Shown: piece after piece, positions 17,201 to 25,620 of the stretch
Layout: every line of letters starts with the position of its first letter
How positions within the stretch are numbered: position 1 is the first letter of the stretch
From: Hymenobacter sediminicola
GTDB lineage: Bacteria > Bacteroidota > Bacteroidia > Cytophagales > Hymenobacteraceae
NCBI RefSeq assembly: GCF_014250515.1
Contig: NZ_CP060202.1
Coordinates: 4,103,501-4,167,500, forward strand
Direction of reading: 5' to 3'
DNA length: 64,000 nt
Made by a program: the position numbers and the translations under genes
The notes under the pieces: model-generated
Database searches by the model: none
What the model was told of the DNA's origin: nothing
Seen by the model: only the letters and a program-made list of their open reading frames with translations

Positions 17201-20126
17201 TGGAACGGCTGCTAAAATCAACCTGTTCTCCACCGGCAAAAACGATTGGATTGTAGGGCCGCGCATTCTGGCCACAGCCAGCACCCTGCTGAGCTATGAT
17301 CTGGCCCTGAATACGTTTGGTGCCACTACCGTCGGCACGCTGGGCTCCGATGACCGGCTGGAAGTACGTGTTTCGGCCGATTGTGGCTTGACATTTACGA
17401 CAGTAAAAACCTACACGGCCAGCACCGCCATCAGCAACACTGGCCAGCTAGAGCAGATAAACTTGGGCAACTACGCGGGGCAGGAAATCATTGTGGCTTT
17501 CTTCGCTACCGAAGGCACCGTAGATGATACGAACGACAACGACCTGTTTATCGACAACGTGAACCTGGGCAACGGCGCGGCCGTTGATCTGGCACCCGTA
17601 GCGCTACTGACACCGCCTACCGGCCAGACGTGCTACAGCACGGCCGAGAACGTAACGGTATCGGTGCGCAACATTGGTACGGCAGCGCTTGACTTCGCCG
17701 CGAATCCGGCCACGGTGACGGTAAACGTTACGGGTCCTGTGACCCAGACGCTGACGGCGACCGTGAATACCGGCACCCTCGCACCAGGCGCTACGCAAAG
17801 CGTCTCGGTTGGCACACTCAACATGAGCGCCGCCGGCACGTATTCCTTCGCCATTGCCGCCACCGCTACCGGCGACGGAAATACGGCTAATGACAATCTG
17901 GTTACCGCACCTACCCGTGTAGTAACGGCACCGGTTGCGGGCACTATAACTCCCAGCGCAGCCTCGCTGTGCGTGAGCGGCACCGTGACACTGACACTGA
18001 CGGGCTCCAGCAATGGCAGCATCCAGTGGCAGCAGTCCGCCGACAACGTGACCTTCACCGACATCAGCGGGGCTACTTCAGCTACCTACACGTCGGGTGT
18101 GCTCACAAGCACTACGTATTTCCAGGCCCGCACTGTATGTAATGTAGCCGTAGCTACTTCCAACGTAGCTACCGTCACCATCAACAACCCACAGATAACC
18201 ACTACCAACTCGCCGGTAGCCATCTGTGAGGGCAGCACGGCCACTCTAACAGCCACGGCCGCAACTGGTACCACGGTACGCTTCTTTGATGCTGCTTCTG
18301 GCGGCACAGCGCTGGCTACGGGTACCTCCTTCACTACGCCGGCTCTCACAGCTTCGCGTCAGTATTTCGTGGAAGCTACCACGAGCAGCACCGAAACCGT
18401 TGGCCGCCTGGCACCTGCTGCTACTACCAGCACTACCGCCTCCAGCTACGGTCTCGTGTTCAATGCTACCGCTGCTACGCAATTGCAATCAGTTGATGTG
18501 TATCCGGCTGGCACTGCTGGCAACCTAGTAGTACAGGTGCAGGACAATACCGGCATTCTGATTCCGGGCCTGACGGCTACAGTAGCTATTCCGGCCGGCA
18601 CGGGCACTACGCCGTTCACAGTACCCCTGAACTTCAACATTCCGGCTGGTACCGGCATGCGGCTGATTGCCGTGAGCAGCCCGGCCATGGTGCGCGAGTC
18701 GAGCCTGGGTGGTTTTCCTTACGTGTCGCCTAGCGGCAATGTGAGCATTACCAATGGCTACATCTCAGGTACTTCCACTACTTATTACTACTTCTACAAC
18801 TGGCAGGTATCGTCGGAATGTATCGGAACGCGTACGCCTATCCAGGTGAACGTAACGCCGGCCCCGACGGCTACGCTACCTGCTACGGCCACTACGTGTG
18901 CCGCCACGGCGTTCCAGCTTACCGGAACGGTAGGCGGCTCGGCTACTACCGGCACGTATACCAGCACGGGTACAGGCACCTTCTCGCCTAATGCTACCAC
19001 GCTGAATGCCACGTACACGCCCTCCGCAGCTGATGCCACGGCTGGCAGCGTTACGATTACGCTCACGGCTGATCCGGCCACTGGCTCGGGCTGCTCCACG
19101 GCTACGGCTCAAACCGTACTAACGATTACTCCAGCTACTACAGCAACGTTCAGCTACGCGGCCACGACGCTGTGCGTGAGCGGCACGGCCAGCACGCCCA
19201 CCATCACGGGCACGGCCGGCGGCACATTCAGCAGCAGCACGGGTCTGACGATTAATGCTACGACCGGTGTGATTACGCCCGCCACCAGCACGCCCGGCAC
19301 TTACACTGTGACCTACAGCGTGGCCGGCAACTGCCCGTCCTCGGCTACCACGACCGTGACCATCACCACGGCGCCCGTTGCCAGCTTCTCCTACGCTAAC
19401 GCCGCCTACTGCCTCGGCGCTACCGGCTCGGCTGCGCCTGTCTTTGGCACCGGTGCCTCGGCTGGTACGTTCTCGGCCTCAGGCACGGGCTTGGTGCTTA
19501 ACACCACCACTGGCGCTATCAACCTGGCTACCTCGGCCGCTGGCACCTACACCGTGACCAACACCATTGCCGCCAGCGGTGGTTGCGCCGCCTCGACGGC
19601 CACGTTCTCGGTGACCATCAACGCCCGGCCGGCCCAGCCGACGGTGGCCCCGGCCTACAACGGCACGACCACCACGCTCACCAGCTCCAGCGCCACGGGC
19701 AACCAGTGGTACCTGAACGGTGCGCTCATCCCCGGGGCCACCAGCCAGACGTACGTGGTCAACTCGGCCGCCCAGTTTGGCCAGTACACGGTGGTCGTGA
19801 CCAACGCCACCACCGGCTGCGCCTCGCTGCCTTCAGCCCAGCTGCTGGTTAACTCCAGCGTTAAGGTGCTGGCCGGCTCCTCGCTGAGCGTGTATCCGAA
19901 CCCAACCACCGACGGCAACGTGACGGTGGAGCTGAGCGGCTACACCAACGCCACCGAGCTGCACGTCTACAACGCCGTGGGGCAGTTGGTGCATCACACC
20001 ACGGCCGCCGGCAAGAGCGGCGTGCAGACTGCCACGCTGGACCTGCGCCAGCTGCCAGCCGGCGTCTACATCCTGCGTGCCCGCACCGAAGGCGGACTTG
20101 ATGTGCGCCGCATCACCAAAGAATAG
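14262..20126 (+). CDS. Giant T9SS-secreted surface protein (beta-helix, CARDB-like and Ig-like repeats)
   Basis: A 1954-residue exported protein. The long N-terminal signal (Arg-rich, then LLGLLGASAAQAQ near residue 45) is followed by a right-handed beta-helix region (about 60-780) with repeating turns rich in SNN, GIY and NTV motifs. Next come two CARDB-like domains (about 825-925 and 1120-1220), nearly identical in DNA, with a jelly-roll-like domain between them (about 935-1110). Ig-like and PKD-like domains follow (about 1225-1860). The last 80 residues form a type A T9SS sorting domain: SVYPNPTTDG, then LHVYNAVGQLV, then LPAGVYILRAR. It should be exported by the T9SS encoded at 44.7-50.5 kb and 37 kb and anchored or released at the surface. 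Adhesion or glycan binding is plausible, but no catalytic motif is evident. Base composition changes in the last 0.8 kb. Confidence 0.9.
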   Translation: MHTPLRTSALAGPPPATERRTGRWLRRLPALALLGLLGASAAQAQVVRTLPGTYASLSAAITDLNTNGVPAGGVTINVAAGYTETAINLTLTATGTSANPIVFQKAGTGTNPLVTAATGSTSTTLDAIIKLVGSDYVTFDGIDLAESAANTTAATQAEFGYALFRASATDGSQYNVIKNCVVTLNKTNANTIGIYSANSLSTATTALAVTSADGSNSNNKVFGNVVSNAATGVQFSGSSAAGFLDANNEVGGTVGNTIGNFGSTTTNWGIGGSNQLGFKVVGNTINSTLNYTSATASTPVAASTVTSTLRGVYTPSGTSANIDITSNIITLASGGTTAQMSGVENGAGNTAANNTVNISNNTVSLTYTTATSATVHGIYNSASPATVIMSGNTLSATLSNTGTTFMLDNNSSAATITALNNQVTSLSRTGASGAVYGYYNNASGTGTQTVSNNTFNNVTVAGTSTFYGVYSNTAATETQIRTGNTVSNVTGGTGAIYGMFTAYGTATSQFSNNIVTGISTGGTIYGLYFGNTAFAGYEAFGNTVSALSSTGTSSIIYGIYTSSTTSNVFRNKVYNLSGTGTGLTVYGIGVLGGTTVTIHNNLVGDLRAPAATGTAAISGLYVNAGTNVNLYYNTVYLNATSSGAIFGTSGFYFATAPTSLDLRNNVVVNKSTAAGTGGYTAALRRASGTAGTVPANLATTTNNNLYYAGTPSATNLIYVEGTTTATNASQTLADYKSFVAPRELASQTEDVPFLSTTGTDATFLHINPAVPTLVEGKGQPISSITTDFDGDTRNTTTPDLGADEGTFIPGGASVDVAASGLVSPAATGCYGPAESVTVAIQNNGTAALDFAANPATVTVNVTGPVTQTLTATVNTGTLAPGATQSVSVGTLNMSAAGTYSFAISATATGDGNTANDNIVVTRSKTAVAAQPQQLNFTGLTATNLSTLYPGWYEATGATLPTGTTSAWTADDFGNVVSGPNGTAAKINLFSTGKNDWIVGPRILATASTLLSYDLALNTFGATTVGTLGSDDRLEVRVSADCGLTFTTVKTYTASTAISNTGQLEQINLGNYAGQEIIVAFFATEGTVDDTNDNDLFIDNVNLGNGAAVDLAPVALLTPPTGQTCYSTAENVTVSVRNIGTAALDFAANPATVTVNVTGPVTQTLTATVNTGTLAPGATQSVSVGTLNMSAAGTYSFAIAATATGDGNTANDNLVTAPTRVVTAPVAGTITPSAASLCVSGTVTLTLTGSSNGSIQWQQSADNVTFTDISGATSATYTSGVLTSTTYFQARTVCNVAVATSNVATVTINNPQITTTNSPVAICEGSTATLTATAATGTTVRFFDAASGGTALATGTSFTTPALTASRQYFVEATTSSTETVGRLAPAATTSTTASSYGLVFNATAATQLQSVDVYPAGTAGNLVVQVQDNTGILIPGLTATVAIPAGTGTTPFTVPLNFNIPAGTGMRLIAVSSPAMVRESSLGGFPYVSPSGNVSITNGYISGTSTTYYYFYNWQVSSECIGTRTPIQVNVTPAPTATLPATATTCAATAFQLTGTVGGSATTGTYTSTGTGTFSPNATTLNATYTPSAADATAGSVTITLTADPATGSGCSTATAQTVLTITPATTATFSYAATTLCVSGTASTPTITGTAGGTFSSSTGLTINATTGVITPATSTPGTYTVTYSVAGNCPSSATTTVTITTAPVASFSYANAAYCLGATGSAAPVFGTGASAGTFSASGTGLVLNTTTGAINLATSAAGTYTVTNTIAASGGCAASTATFSVTINARPAQPTVAPAYNGTTTTLTSSSATGNQWYLNGALIPGATSQTYVVNSAAQFGQYTVVVTNATTGCASLPSAQLLVNSSVKVLAGSSLSVYPNPTTDGNVTVELSGYTNATELHVYNAVGQLVHHTTAAGKSGVQTATLDLRQLPAGVYILRARTEGGLDVRRITKE
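16791..17011 (+). repeat. Direct repeat copy 1 within the surface protein gene
   Basis: A stretch of 221 bases nearly identical to 17676-17896, differing at only a few, mostly silent, positions. It encodes the core of the first CARDB-like domain. Confidence 0.9.
17676..17896 (+). repeat. Direct repeat copy 2 within the surface protein gene
   Basis: The second copy, offset by 885 bases (295 codons), so loss or gain of one unit by recombination would keep the reading frame. It encodes the core of the second CARDB-like domain. Confidence 0.9.
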
Positions 20127-20146
20127 GTAGTAGCCTTTCGTAAGCG

Positions 20147-20182
20147 AAAAGGGCTTTCCCGATTGGGAAGGCCCTTTTTTTA
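20147..20182 (+). terminator. Terminator after surface protein gene
   Basis: A 14-bp stem (AAAAGGGCTTTCCC with GGGAAGGCCCTTTT, one G-T pair) with a 4-base loop GATT and a run of T. It is located 20 bases after the stop. Confidence 0.85.
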
Positions 20183-20209
20183 TTGGCAGCTACTTGGAGT
20201 TACAGTGAC

Positions 20210-21112
20210 TTACTCTCCTTCGTCGGGCAGAATCTGTACGTCCTGCACCAACACCATTTTCTCGATTTCGCGGCCCCGGGTGGTATTGGCTAAGCCGCCC
20301 AGCGCGGTTTCCTTGTAGCGGGTTTCCATGCTCTGGCCCACCTCGCCCAACGCCGCCACGCACTGATCGACGGGAATGACAGGGTTGACGCCGGCAATGG
20401 CAATTTGGGCAGAGCTGAAGGCAATAGCGGCAGCCGACGCGTTGCGCACGATGCAGGGCACTTCCACCAGTCCGGCCACTGGGTCGCAGATGAGGCCGAG
20501 CATGCACTGAATGGTGATGGCCACGGCTGCAAACGTCTGGTCAACATCCCCACCAAGACAGTACACGATGGCTCCGCTGCCCATAGCGGCAGCCGAACCG
20601 GTTTCGGCTTGGCAGCCACCTACGGCGCCGGCTAGCGAGGCATTTTGCTCGATGATAAGCGCAATTCCGGCCGCTACCAGCAAGCCTTCCAACACCTGGC
20701 GGTCCGTCAGCTTATGTAACTCCTGCAGCGTTACGAGCACGCCGGGCAGAATGCCGGAAGCGCCGGCTGTGGGTGCCGCCACCACCCTTCCCATGCACGA
20801 ATTCACCTCTTTGGCGCCCATAGCCCGGGTCACGAGCTGCTTGAACTCTGGCGAAAGTACCGTGACAGGTGAAGCAGCTATTTTTTTGGCCCCATTATTC
20901 ACCATGCCCGAGCGGGAAGTCATGTCCTGGGTGAGGCCGGTTTGCACAGCGTCGCGCATGACGTCGTAGGCCCGTTGCAGGCCATTCCAGATTTCTTCTT
21001 CGGTGCGGCCTTTCTGCTCTATTTCGTAGGCTAGCACGGGCTGGTAGAGCGCCTCACCGGTAGTAGCACAATGCGCCTGCCAGGAAGCAAAATCAGTGAA
21101 GAGAAGTGACAT
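20210..21112 (-). CDS. sdaAA: L-serine ammonia-lyase, iron-sulfur-dependent, alpha-type subunit
   Basis: A 300-residue enzyme of the SDH alpha family that deaminates L-serine to pyruvate and ammonia in the cytoplasm. Recognisable blocks are SRSGMVNNGAKK, the glycine-rich VAAPTAGASGILPG, and the cysteine-bearing segments NSCMGR, GGCQAE, IQCMLGLICDPVAG and VPC, three of which bind the [4Fe-4S] cluster. The length matches the alpha subunit or single-domain form; the beta (ACT-like) part is not adjacent and may be encoded elsewhere. I chose the ATG at 21110-21112 since 19 further upstream residues would be unlike the family. The spacer upstream has the msrB terminator. Confidence 0.9.
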   Translation of the reverse strand: MSLLFTDFASWQAHCATTGEALYQPVLAYEIEQKGRTEEEIWNGLQRAYDVMRDAVQTGLTQDMTSRSGMVNNGAKKIAASPVTVLSPEFKQLVTRAMGAKEVNSCMGRVVAAPTAGASGILPGVLVTLQELHKLTDRQVLEGLLVAAGIALIIEQNASLAGAVGGCQAETGSAAAMGSGAIVYCLGGDVDQTFAAVAITIQCMLGLICDPVAGLVEVPCIVRNASAAAIAFSSAQIAIAGVNPVIPVDQCVAALGEVGQSMETRYKETALGGLANTTRGREIEKMVLVQDVQILPDEGE

Positions 21113-21224
21113 GATGGGGTGGGAAAGGAGGAAGTGAGGATCAGGAACAGGCCTGCCGGATAAACGCACGAGCGCCGACAGGGGTGCGAAAGTCGGTAGT
21201 TTTTCTTCAGGATGTGGTCAAAAG

Positions 21225-21262
21225 CAAAACCGTCGTTGGCTGCGCAGCCAACGACGGTTTTG
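21225..21262 (-). terminator. Terminator after msrB (perfect palindrome)
   Basis: A 38-base perfect palindrome with 19-base arms beginning CAAAACCGTCGTTGGC lies 37 bases downstream of the msrB stop on the minus strand and is followed there by CTTTTGACC. Near-perfect symmetry means it would also stop transcription from the other side. Confidence 0.8.
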
Positions 21263-21298
21263 TTAAGTAATTTCTGTGGCCAAGTATGAGGCACCCCT

Positions 21299-21757
21299 CT
21301 ATACCGCTTGCGCCTCGCTTACGAGCTTTACCGATGCCGAATTGATGCACAAACGCAAGCCGCCGGGCGGCGGGCCATCGGGGAAAACGTGGCCCTGGTG
21401 GGCGTCGCAGACGTTGCAGAGCACTTCCACGCGGGTCATGCCGTAGCGGGTGTCTTTCTTGTAGCGAATGGCGTTTTCTTTGACCGGCTGTGTAAAGCTG
21501 GGCCAGCCGGTGCCGGACTCAAACTTGGTACGCGAATCATAGAGCGGGGTGCCGCAGCACACGCAGGCGTAGAGGCCGGCCTCGTGGGCTTCACAGTATT
21601 CGCCCGTGAAAGCCCGCTCCGTGCCATGCTCCCGCGTAACATGGTACTGTTCGGCCGTGAGTTGGGCTCTCCACTCGGCGTCGGTTTTTTCTACACGCCG
21701 GTCGGGGGCAGGGCTGCCGTGGTTGGCCAGCCGGATAACATCGTTCCAGGTTTGCAT
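21299..21757 (-). CDS. msrB: Peptide-methionine (R)-S-oxide reductase
   Basis: A 152-residue cytoplasmic repair enzyme that reduces the R-sulfoxide of methionine in proteins. The catalytic cysteine is Cys137 in the motif RLCINSASV. Two CxxC-type pairs (CVCCG and [12 protein letters not shown]) bind the structural zinc. The GTGWPSF and [10 protein letters not shown] blocks are standard for the family. The start ATG is at 21755-21757. No msrA is present nearby. Confidence 0.95.
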   Translation of the reverse strand: MQTWNDVIRLANHGSPAPDRRVEKTDAEWRAQLTAEQYHVTREHGTERAFTGEYCEAHEAGLYACVCCGTPLYDSRTKFESGTGWPSFTQPVKENAIRYKKDTRYGMTRVEVLCNVCDAHQGHVFPDGPPPGGLRLCINSASVKLVSEAQAV

Positions 21758-21846
21758 ATCGTTGTGAAGCTTGGTTCAGATAGATCAGTCATCAGTGCAA
21801 ACGCGCCAGGTTGGCCGGAAGTTTTCACCTATTGAGCCATACTCGC

Positions 21847-22677
21847 CTAAAACTGGTCGAACTCATCCTGCACAGACCACTTACGCCACTGCTGCCGGGC
21901 AAAAAGCAAAAACGCTACTGGCGCCTTTCGAAACTCTTTTTCTGATTTATAGCATCCGGCAAACAGCTTATACCCATCAGGAGCATTTAGCTGGCGTTGG
22001 CTGATGGTATCGAGACAGCACGGATTGGCAGGCGTCCGCTCACTTACGGGAACGGAGTCGTAAGCCACTACCATTTGCCCACGCAGCGCATACTTCGCCG
22101 CTCCTTCACGCATAATCAGCTTCAGGCCAGAAGGACTTACATCACTGCGGCAGGTGAGCTTGTAGAGTAGCGTTGTTTCAGTTTGTCCATCCTTGTCTAA
22201 ATCGGTGATGGACGTAGCACCGGGCAGAGGCCCCAGCCACATGTCAAACGGACAATCTTGGACGGCATCCTGCAGGCGCCACAGTTCCTTGTAGGTGCCA
22301 CCGGCCAGCACATACTGCCGCGCTGTAAGCTGCGCAGAACGCTCAAAGTCTTCTATATCCTGCACGTCGCTCGAATCGGGCGGCGCGGCGGCCAACTGCT
22401 GCCGGGACTTGGTTACGGTCCGGAACACTACCAGCAGGTTTTCGCCCTGGCTATCCGTCCAGCGCCATGCTTCCAGCAGCTGGCCCGGCAGCCGCAGTTG
22501 GGCCGGCAGATGCGCCAGCAGCACCTTTTCGGCCACAATCGGTGCTGCTGAATTGACAGCAGAGTCCGGGGCAGCTGCCGCAACAGGCGTTTCGGCTGAG
22601 TGAGTGGTGGGTTCCCCTTTCTTATCGGAGCAGGCAACGGCCAGCAGGAGAAGCAGACCGAGAAAGTAATTGTGCAT
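21847..22677 (-). CDS. Lipoprotein of unknown function
   Basis: A 276-residue lipoprotein with signal and lipobox LAVAC (Cys16), an Ala/Pro-rich linker to about residue 45, then a globular domain. Marked features are an ITDLDKDGQTETTLLYKL segment (calcium-binding-like Asp pattern), CRSDVSP, and further cysteines that could pair. From memory it resembles a Bacteroidota lipoprotein family annotated as M949_RS01915 (surface polysaccharide-related), but I cannot verify this and the function is not established. It sits between msrB and a broken gene on the same strand. Confidence 0.7.
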   Translation of the reverse strand: MHNYFLGLLLLLAVACSDKKGEPTTHSAETPVAAAAPDSAVNSAAPIVAEKVLLAHLPAQLRLPGQLLEAWRWTDSQGENLLVVFRTVTKSRQQLAAAPPDSSDVQDIEDFERSAQLTARQYVLAGGTYKELWRLQDAVQDCPFDMWLGPLPGATSITDLDKDGQTETTLLYKLTCRSDVSPSGLKLIMREGAAKYALRGQMVVAYDSVPVSERTPANPCCLDTISQRQLNAPDGYKLFAGCYKSEKEFRKAPVAFLLFARQQWRKWSVQDEFDQF

Positions 22678-22722
22678 GAGAAAATAGTAGTCAGGTATCA
22701 GGGAAGCAGCCAGTACCGCCCG

Positions 22723-23925
22723 CTAGTTTGACAGGGCCCACGTTTGGGTATTGCCGGCGGGGTCTTTGGCGATGAGCAGGTAACGGCCTTTGGCTAGCGC
22801 CAGTGCTTTCCTGTCTTCAGGCTTCTGCAGCTCTATAATGTCCACTGGTATAGCATCTGCTGAGTTTTCGGCCGCTGTATAGGCCAGTATCAGGCACGGA
22901 AAACCCACCTTGGCGGGCTTTGCTACCACTACCGGCTGGCGACCAGCACTGAACACCCACTCCGGCCGGCCCGACCGGTACGTGGTCCGCGGGTGGAATA
23001 CGTTTACATCCGGTGACATTTGAGAGCCAGCCGCCGCAAATGGCTGCTGCTGCACATCAATAAATACAGAACTAGTCGGCGCTTTCGCCAACCGGTAATA
23101 GGCGTACTCCCCACCAGGCGTACCAGATTCGGTCAGCGCCGTCTGGTCGATGGTAAAGGGGTTGAGGCCGGTTAGCTTCCTGAGGTGGCCAGCCATAGCC
23201 ATTTGCGTGTACATGCCGTTGGGTCCTTCATTCACGTGACTGAAGCCGCAATGCACCACAATTTTCGCCTTGGGGTCTGCCTGCAGGATGCGTTGAATGT
23301 TACGGGCCTGGGCCGTTTCACGGGCCAGAATACCCGCGGCCGGGTCACTTTCATGGACGAACCCGTAGTCGTAAGGCACCAGTTGGAAGCCGGTTTGCAA
23401 CGCTGTGCGCAGCAGATGCGCGAATTGCGGCTCCTTGGTGTAGTAGCCCGTTTTGAGTGTCGGATAGCCCCGCTGGTTCAGTAGGGAATCATTCCTGTCG
23501 AGGCCTTCTGCCGCAAAGTATCGAAAACCCAGCCGAGCCAGTTCCGGCAGCAACGATGCCGTGAACACGCGGTGGCGAGGATTATGATGCGCTTCATTGA
23601 TGATAATAATCTGCTCGGTGCGGGCCCGCTGCAGAATGTACTCATGCGCGTCGGCAGCCCGGAGCGCCAAGAAAGCCAGACTGTCGGCCGCCGAAACTGG
23701 CCGCAGCTTTTGGCCCGGTCCATCCCAGGTCTGCAAAGCCGTCTGATACTGGCCAATGTAGGAGTAGTCCCAGGCGGCAAACTGGTTGGCCCCGGGCTGG
23801 CCGCTCTGCTCCTACCGATGGATGTCGGCCGAAAACTTGTAGCTGGCTGTGTTACGGCTCTGGATCTGACTCTGGCCGTGCAGGCAGCTCAGCAGGCTGA
23901 GTAGAAAAAGTAGTTTCTTGGGCAT
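22723..23925 (-). pseudogene. ChaN/Tiki-like secreted protein gene interrupted by an in-frame TAG
   Basis: Read from ATG 23925, the frame gives a secretion signal (MPKKLLFLLSLLSCLHG), runs 37 codons, meets TAG at 23812-23814, then continues open in the same frame to 22723 for a total of 400 codons. The part after the stop contains a domain like the ChaN/TraB/Tiki or erythromycin-esterase-like superfamily: IIIINEAHHNPRHR with a Glu-His pair, AAEGL, and KIVVHCGFSHV. The stop separates the signal from the catalytic part. A single CAG-to-TAG change would explain it. The downstream part could still be translated from an internal start (for example near 23736), but would then lack a signal. Sequencing error is the main alternative. 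Confidence 0.7.
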
Positions 23926-24044
23926 AAGACAAACCGCCAACGGGATAAAAACGATATCAGGGGCTAATAAACACAACTTTTGCGGATGGCCTCCAGCTGT
24001 TGCCTTACTAGGCGCTACCGGACTGCTACTTCCACTCCTGCTTT

Positions 24045-25559
24045 ATGAAAATTCTTACTGCCCACCAGACGCACGCTCTCGACCAGGCTACACTACAGGC
24101 CCAGGGCATCAGCTCCGATGCGCTGATGGAGCGCGCCGCTACCGCCTGCACTACCTGGCTTCTCGACCAGCTCCAACCGGCTTTTACCACGCCCTTCCAT
24201 ATTTTCTGCGGCCCCGGCAACAATGGCGGTGACGGTCTGGCTATAGCGCGCCAGCTGCACGCGGCTGGCTACACGCCCCAGGTGTGGTTGCTGCCTGCCA
24301 CGAAGCACTCCCCCGATTTCTTGCTGAACCGCCAACGGCTGCCGCCGCAGATTTCCTGCACTGAGCTTAGCGCCCGCACGATGCCAGCTCTGCCACCCGA
24401 AGCCGTAGCGCTAGATGCACTGTTCGGTACCGGCCTCAGCCGGCCGCTGGTTGGCCTTGCGGCCGACATTGTGGCGCACCTCAACCAGTCAGGCGCGACT
24501 CTACTTGCTGTGGATGTGCCTTCCGGTCTGTTTGCTGATAGCTCCCAGCCCGCTGGTAGCCCGGTGGTACAAGCCCGCTACACCCTGAGTTTTGAGCTAC
24601 CCAAGCTCGCATTTCTGCTCCCCCAGAATGCTGGGTTCGTAGGCGACTGGACTGTGCTGCCCATTGGGCTCGACGCCGACTTTATCCACAAGGAGGCTGT
24701 GGATAACCACTTTGTGGATGCCGGTTTTCTGCGCGGAAGACTACCGCAGCGTGGAAAGTTTTCCCACAAAGGCACATTCGGGCACGCGCTGCTGCTGGCG
24801 GGCAGCTACGGTAAAATGGGAGCCGCTGTGCTAGCCGCGCGGGCTTGCCTGCACAGCGGCATAGGGCTGCTCACGGTACGAGTGCCCGCGGTTGGCTACG
24901 ATATTCTGCAGATTTCAGCGCCGGAGGCCATGGTGCTTCCTGACCCTGCCCGGGAATTTGTAACAGAGCTGCCGGAGCTGAAGCCGTACGCAGCCGTGGG
25001 TATGGGCCCTGGCCTGGGACAGGAAGCTTCCACCGCTGAAGTGCTTCGGCAACTGCTGCAAAACGCTTCTGGACGCCCGCTGGTACTCGATGCCGATGCC
25101 CTGAACCTGCTGGCGACGCATCGTGAGCTGCTGGAACTGCTGCCGCCCAACAGTCTACTCACGCCCCACCCCAAAGAATTTGAGCGCCTCACCGGCGAGC
25201 CCGCCCCCGGCGATTATCACCGCCTGGAGCAGTTGCGAAATTTCTGTACGCAGTACCGCTGCTACTGTGTACTTAAAGGAGCCTACACGGCTTTAGGCAC
25301 GCCCGATGGACCGGTTTACTTCAACAGCACCGGTAACCCCGGCATGGCCAGTGGCGGCAGCGGCGACGTGCTGACCGGTGTGCTGCTGGCATTGCGCGCC
25401 GACAAACGCCTCTCCCCGCTCGACGCAGCCCTGCTTGGCATCTTCGCCCATGGCCGCGCCGGCGACCTTGCCGCCGCTGAAACCGGCCAAGCCGGCCTCA
25501 CCGCCAGTGACCTGATACGCTACATTGGTCCTGCTCTGCAAGAGTTAACCGGCGGCTAG
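24045..25559 (+). CDS. nnr: Bifunctional NAD(P)H-hydrate epimerase / ADP-dependent dehydratase
   Basis: A 504-residue repair enzyme with two domains. The N-terminal YjeF_N epimerase (about 1-215) has CGPGNNGGDGLAIARQL and LDALFGTGLSRPL. The C-terminal ribokinase-like dehydratase (about 225-500) has GSYGKMGAA, LVLDADALNLL and the NPGMASGGSGDVLTG anion-hole motif. It turns damaged NADHX/NADPHX back to NAD(P)H using ADP. The length and order match the E. coli YjeF fusion. It is transcribed alone and converges with the UbiA-like gene. Confidence 0.95.
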   Translation: MKILTAHQTHALDQATLQAQGISSDALMERAATACTTWLLDQLQPAFTTPFHIFCGPGNNGGDGLAIARQLHAAGYTPQVWLLPATKHSPDFLLNRQRLPPQISCTELSARTMPALPPEAVALDALFGTGLSRPLVGLAADIVAHLNQSGATLLAVDVPSGLFADSSQPAGSPVVQARYTLSFELPKLAFLLPQNAGFVGDWTVLPIGLDADFIHKEAVDNHFVDAGFLRGRLPQRGKFSHKGTFGHALLLAGSYGKMGAAVLAARACLHSGIGLLTVRVPAVGYDILQISAPEAMVLPDPAREFVTELPELKPYAAVGMGPGLGQEASTAEVLRQLLQNASGRPLVLDADALNLLATHRELLELLPPNSLLTPHPKEFERLTGEPAPGDYHRLEQLRNFCTQYRCYCVLKGAYTALGTPDGPVYFNSTGNPGMASGGSGDVLTGVLLALRADKRLSPLDAALLGIFAHGRAGDLAAAETGQAGLTASDLIRYIGPALQELTGG

Positions 25560-25620
25560 CGGCAGCATGTTTTTCCATTTTCGGATTGTTGGAAGAATTT
25601 CTGAGCGCCATGCAAGTAGT

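Noticed and set aside
16791..17896. Duplication in the surface protein as an assembly artefact
   Set aside because: The copies differ at several sites and the sequence between them is unique and in frame, which argues for a real duplication.
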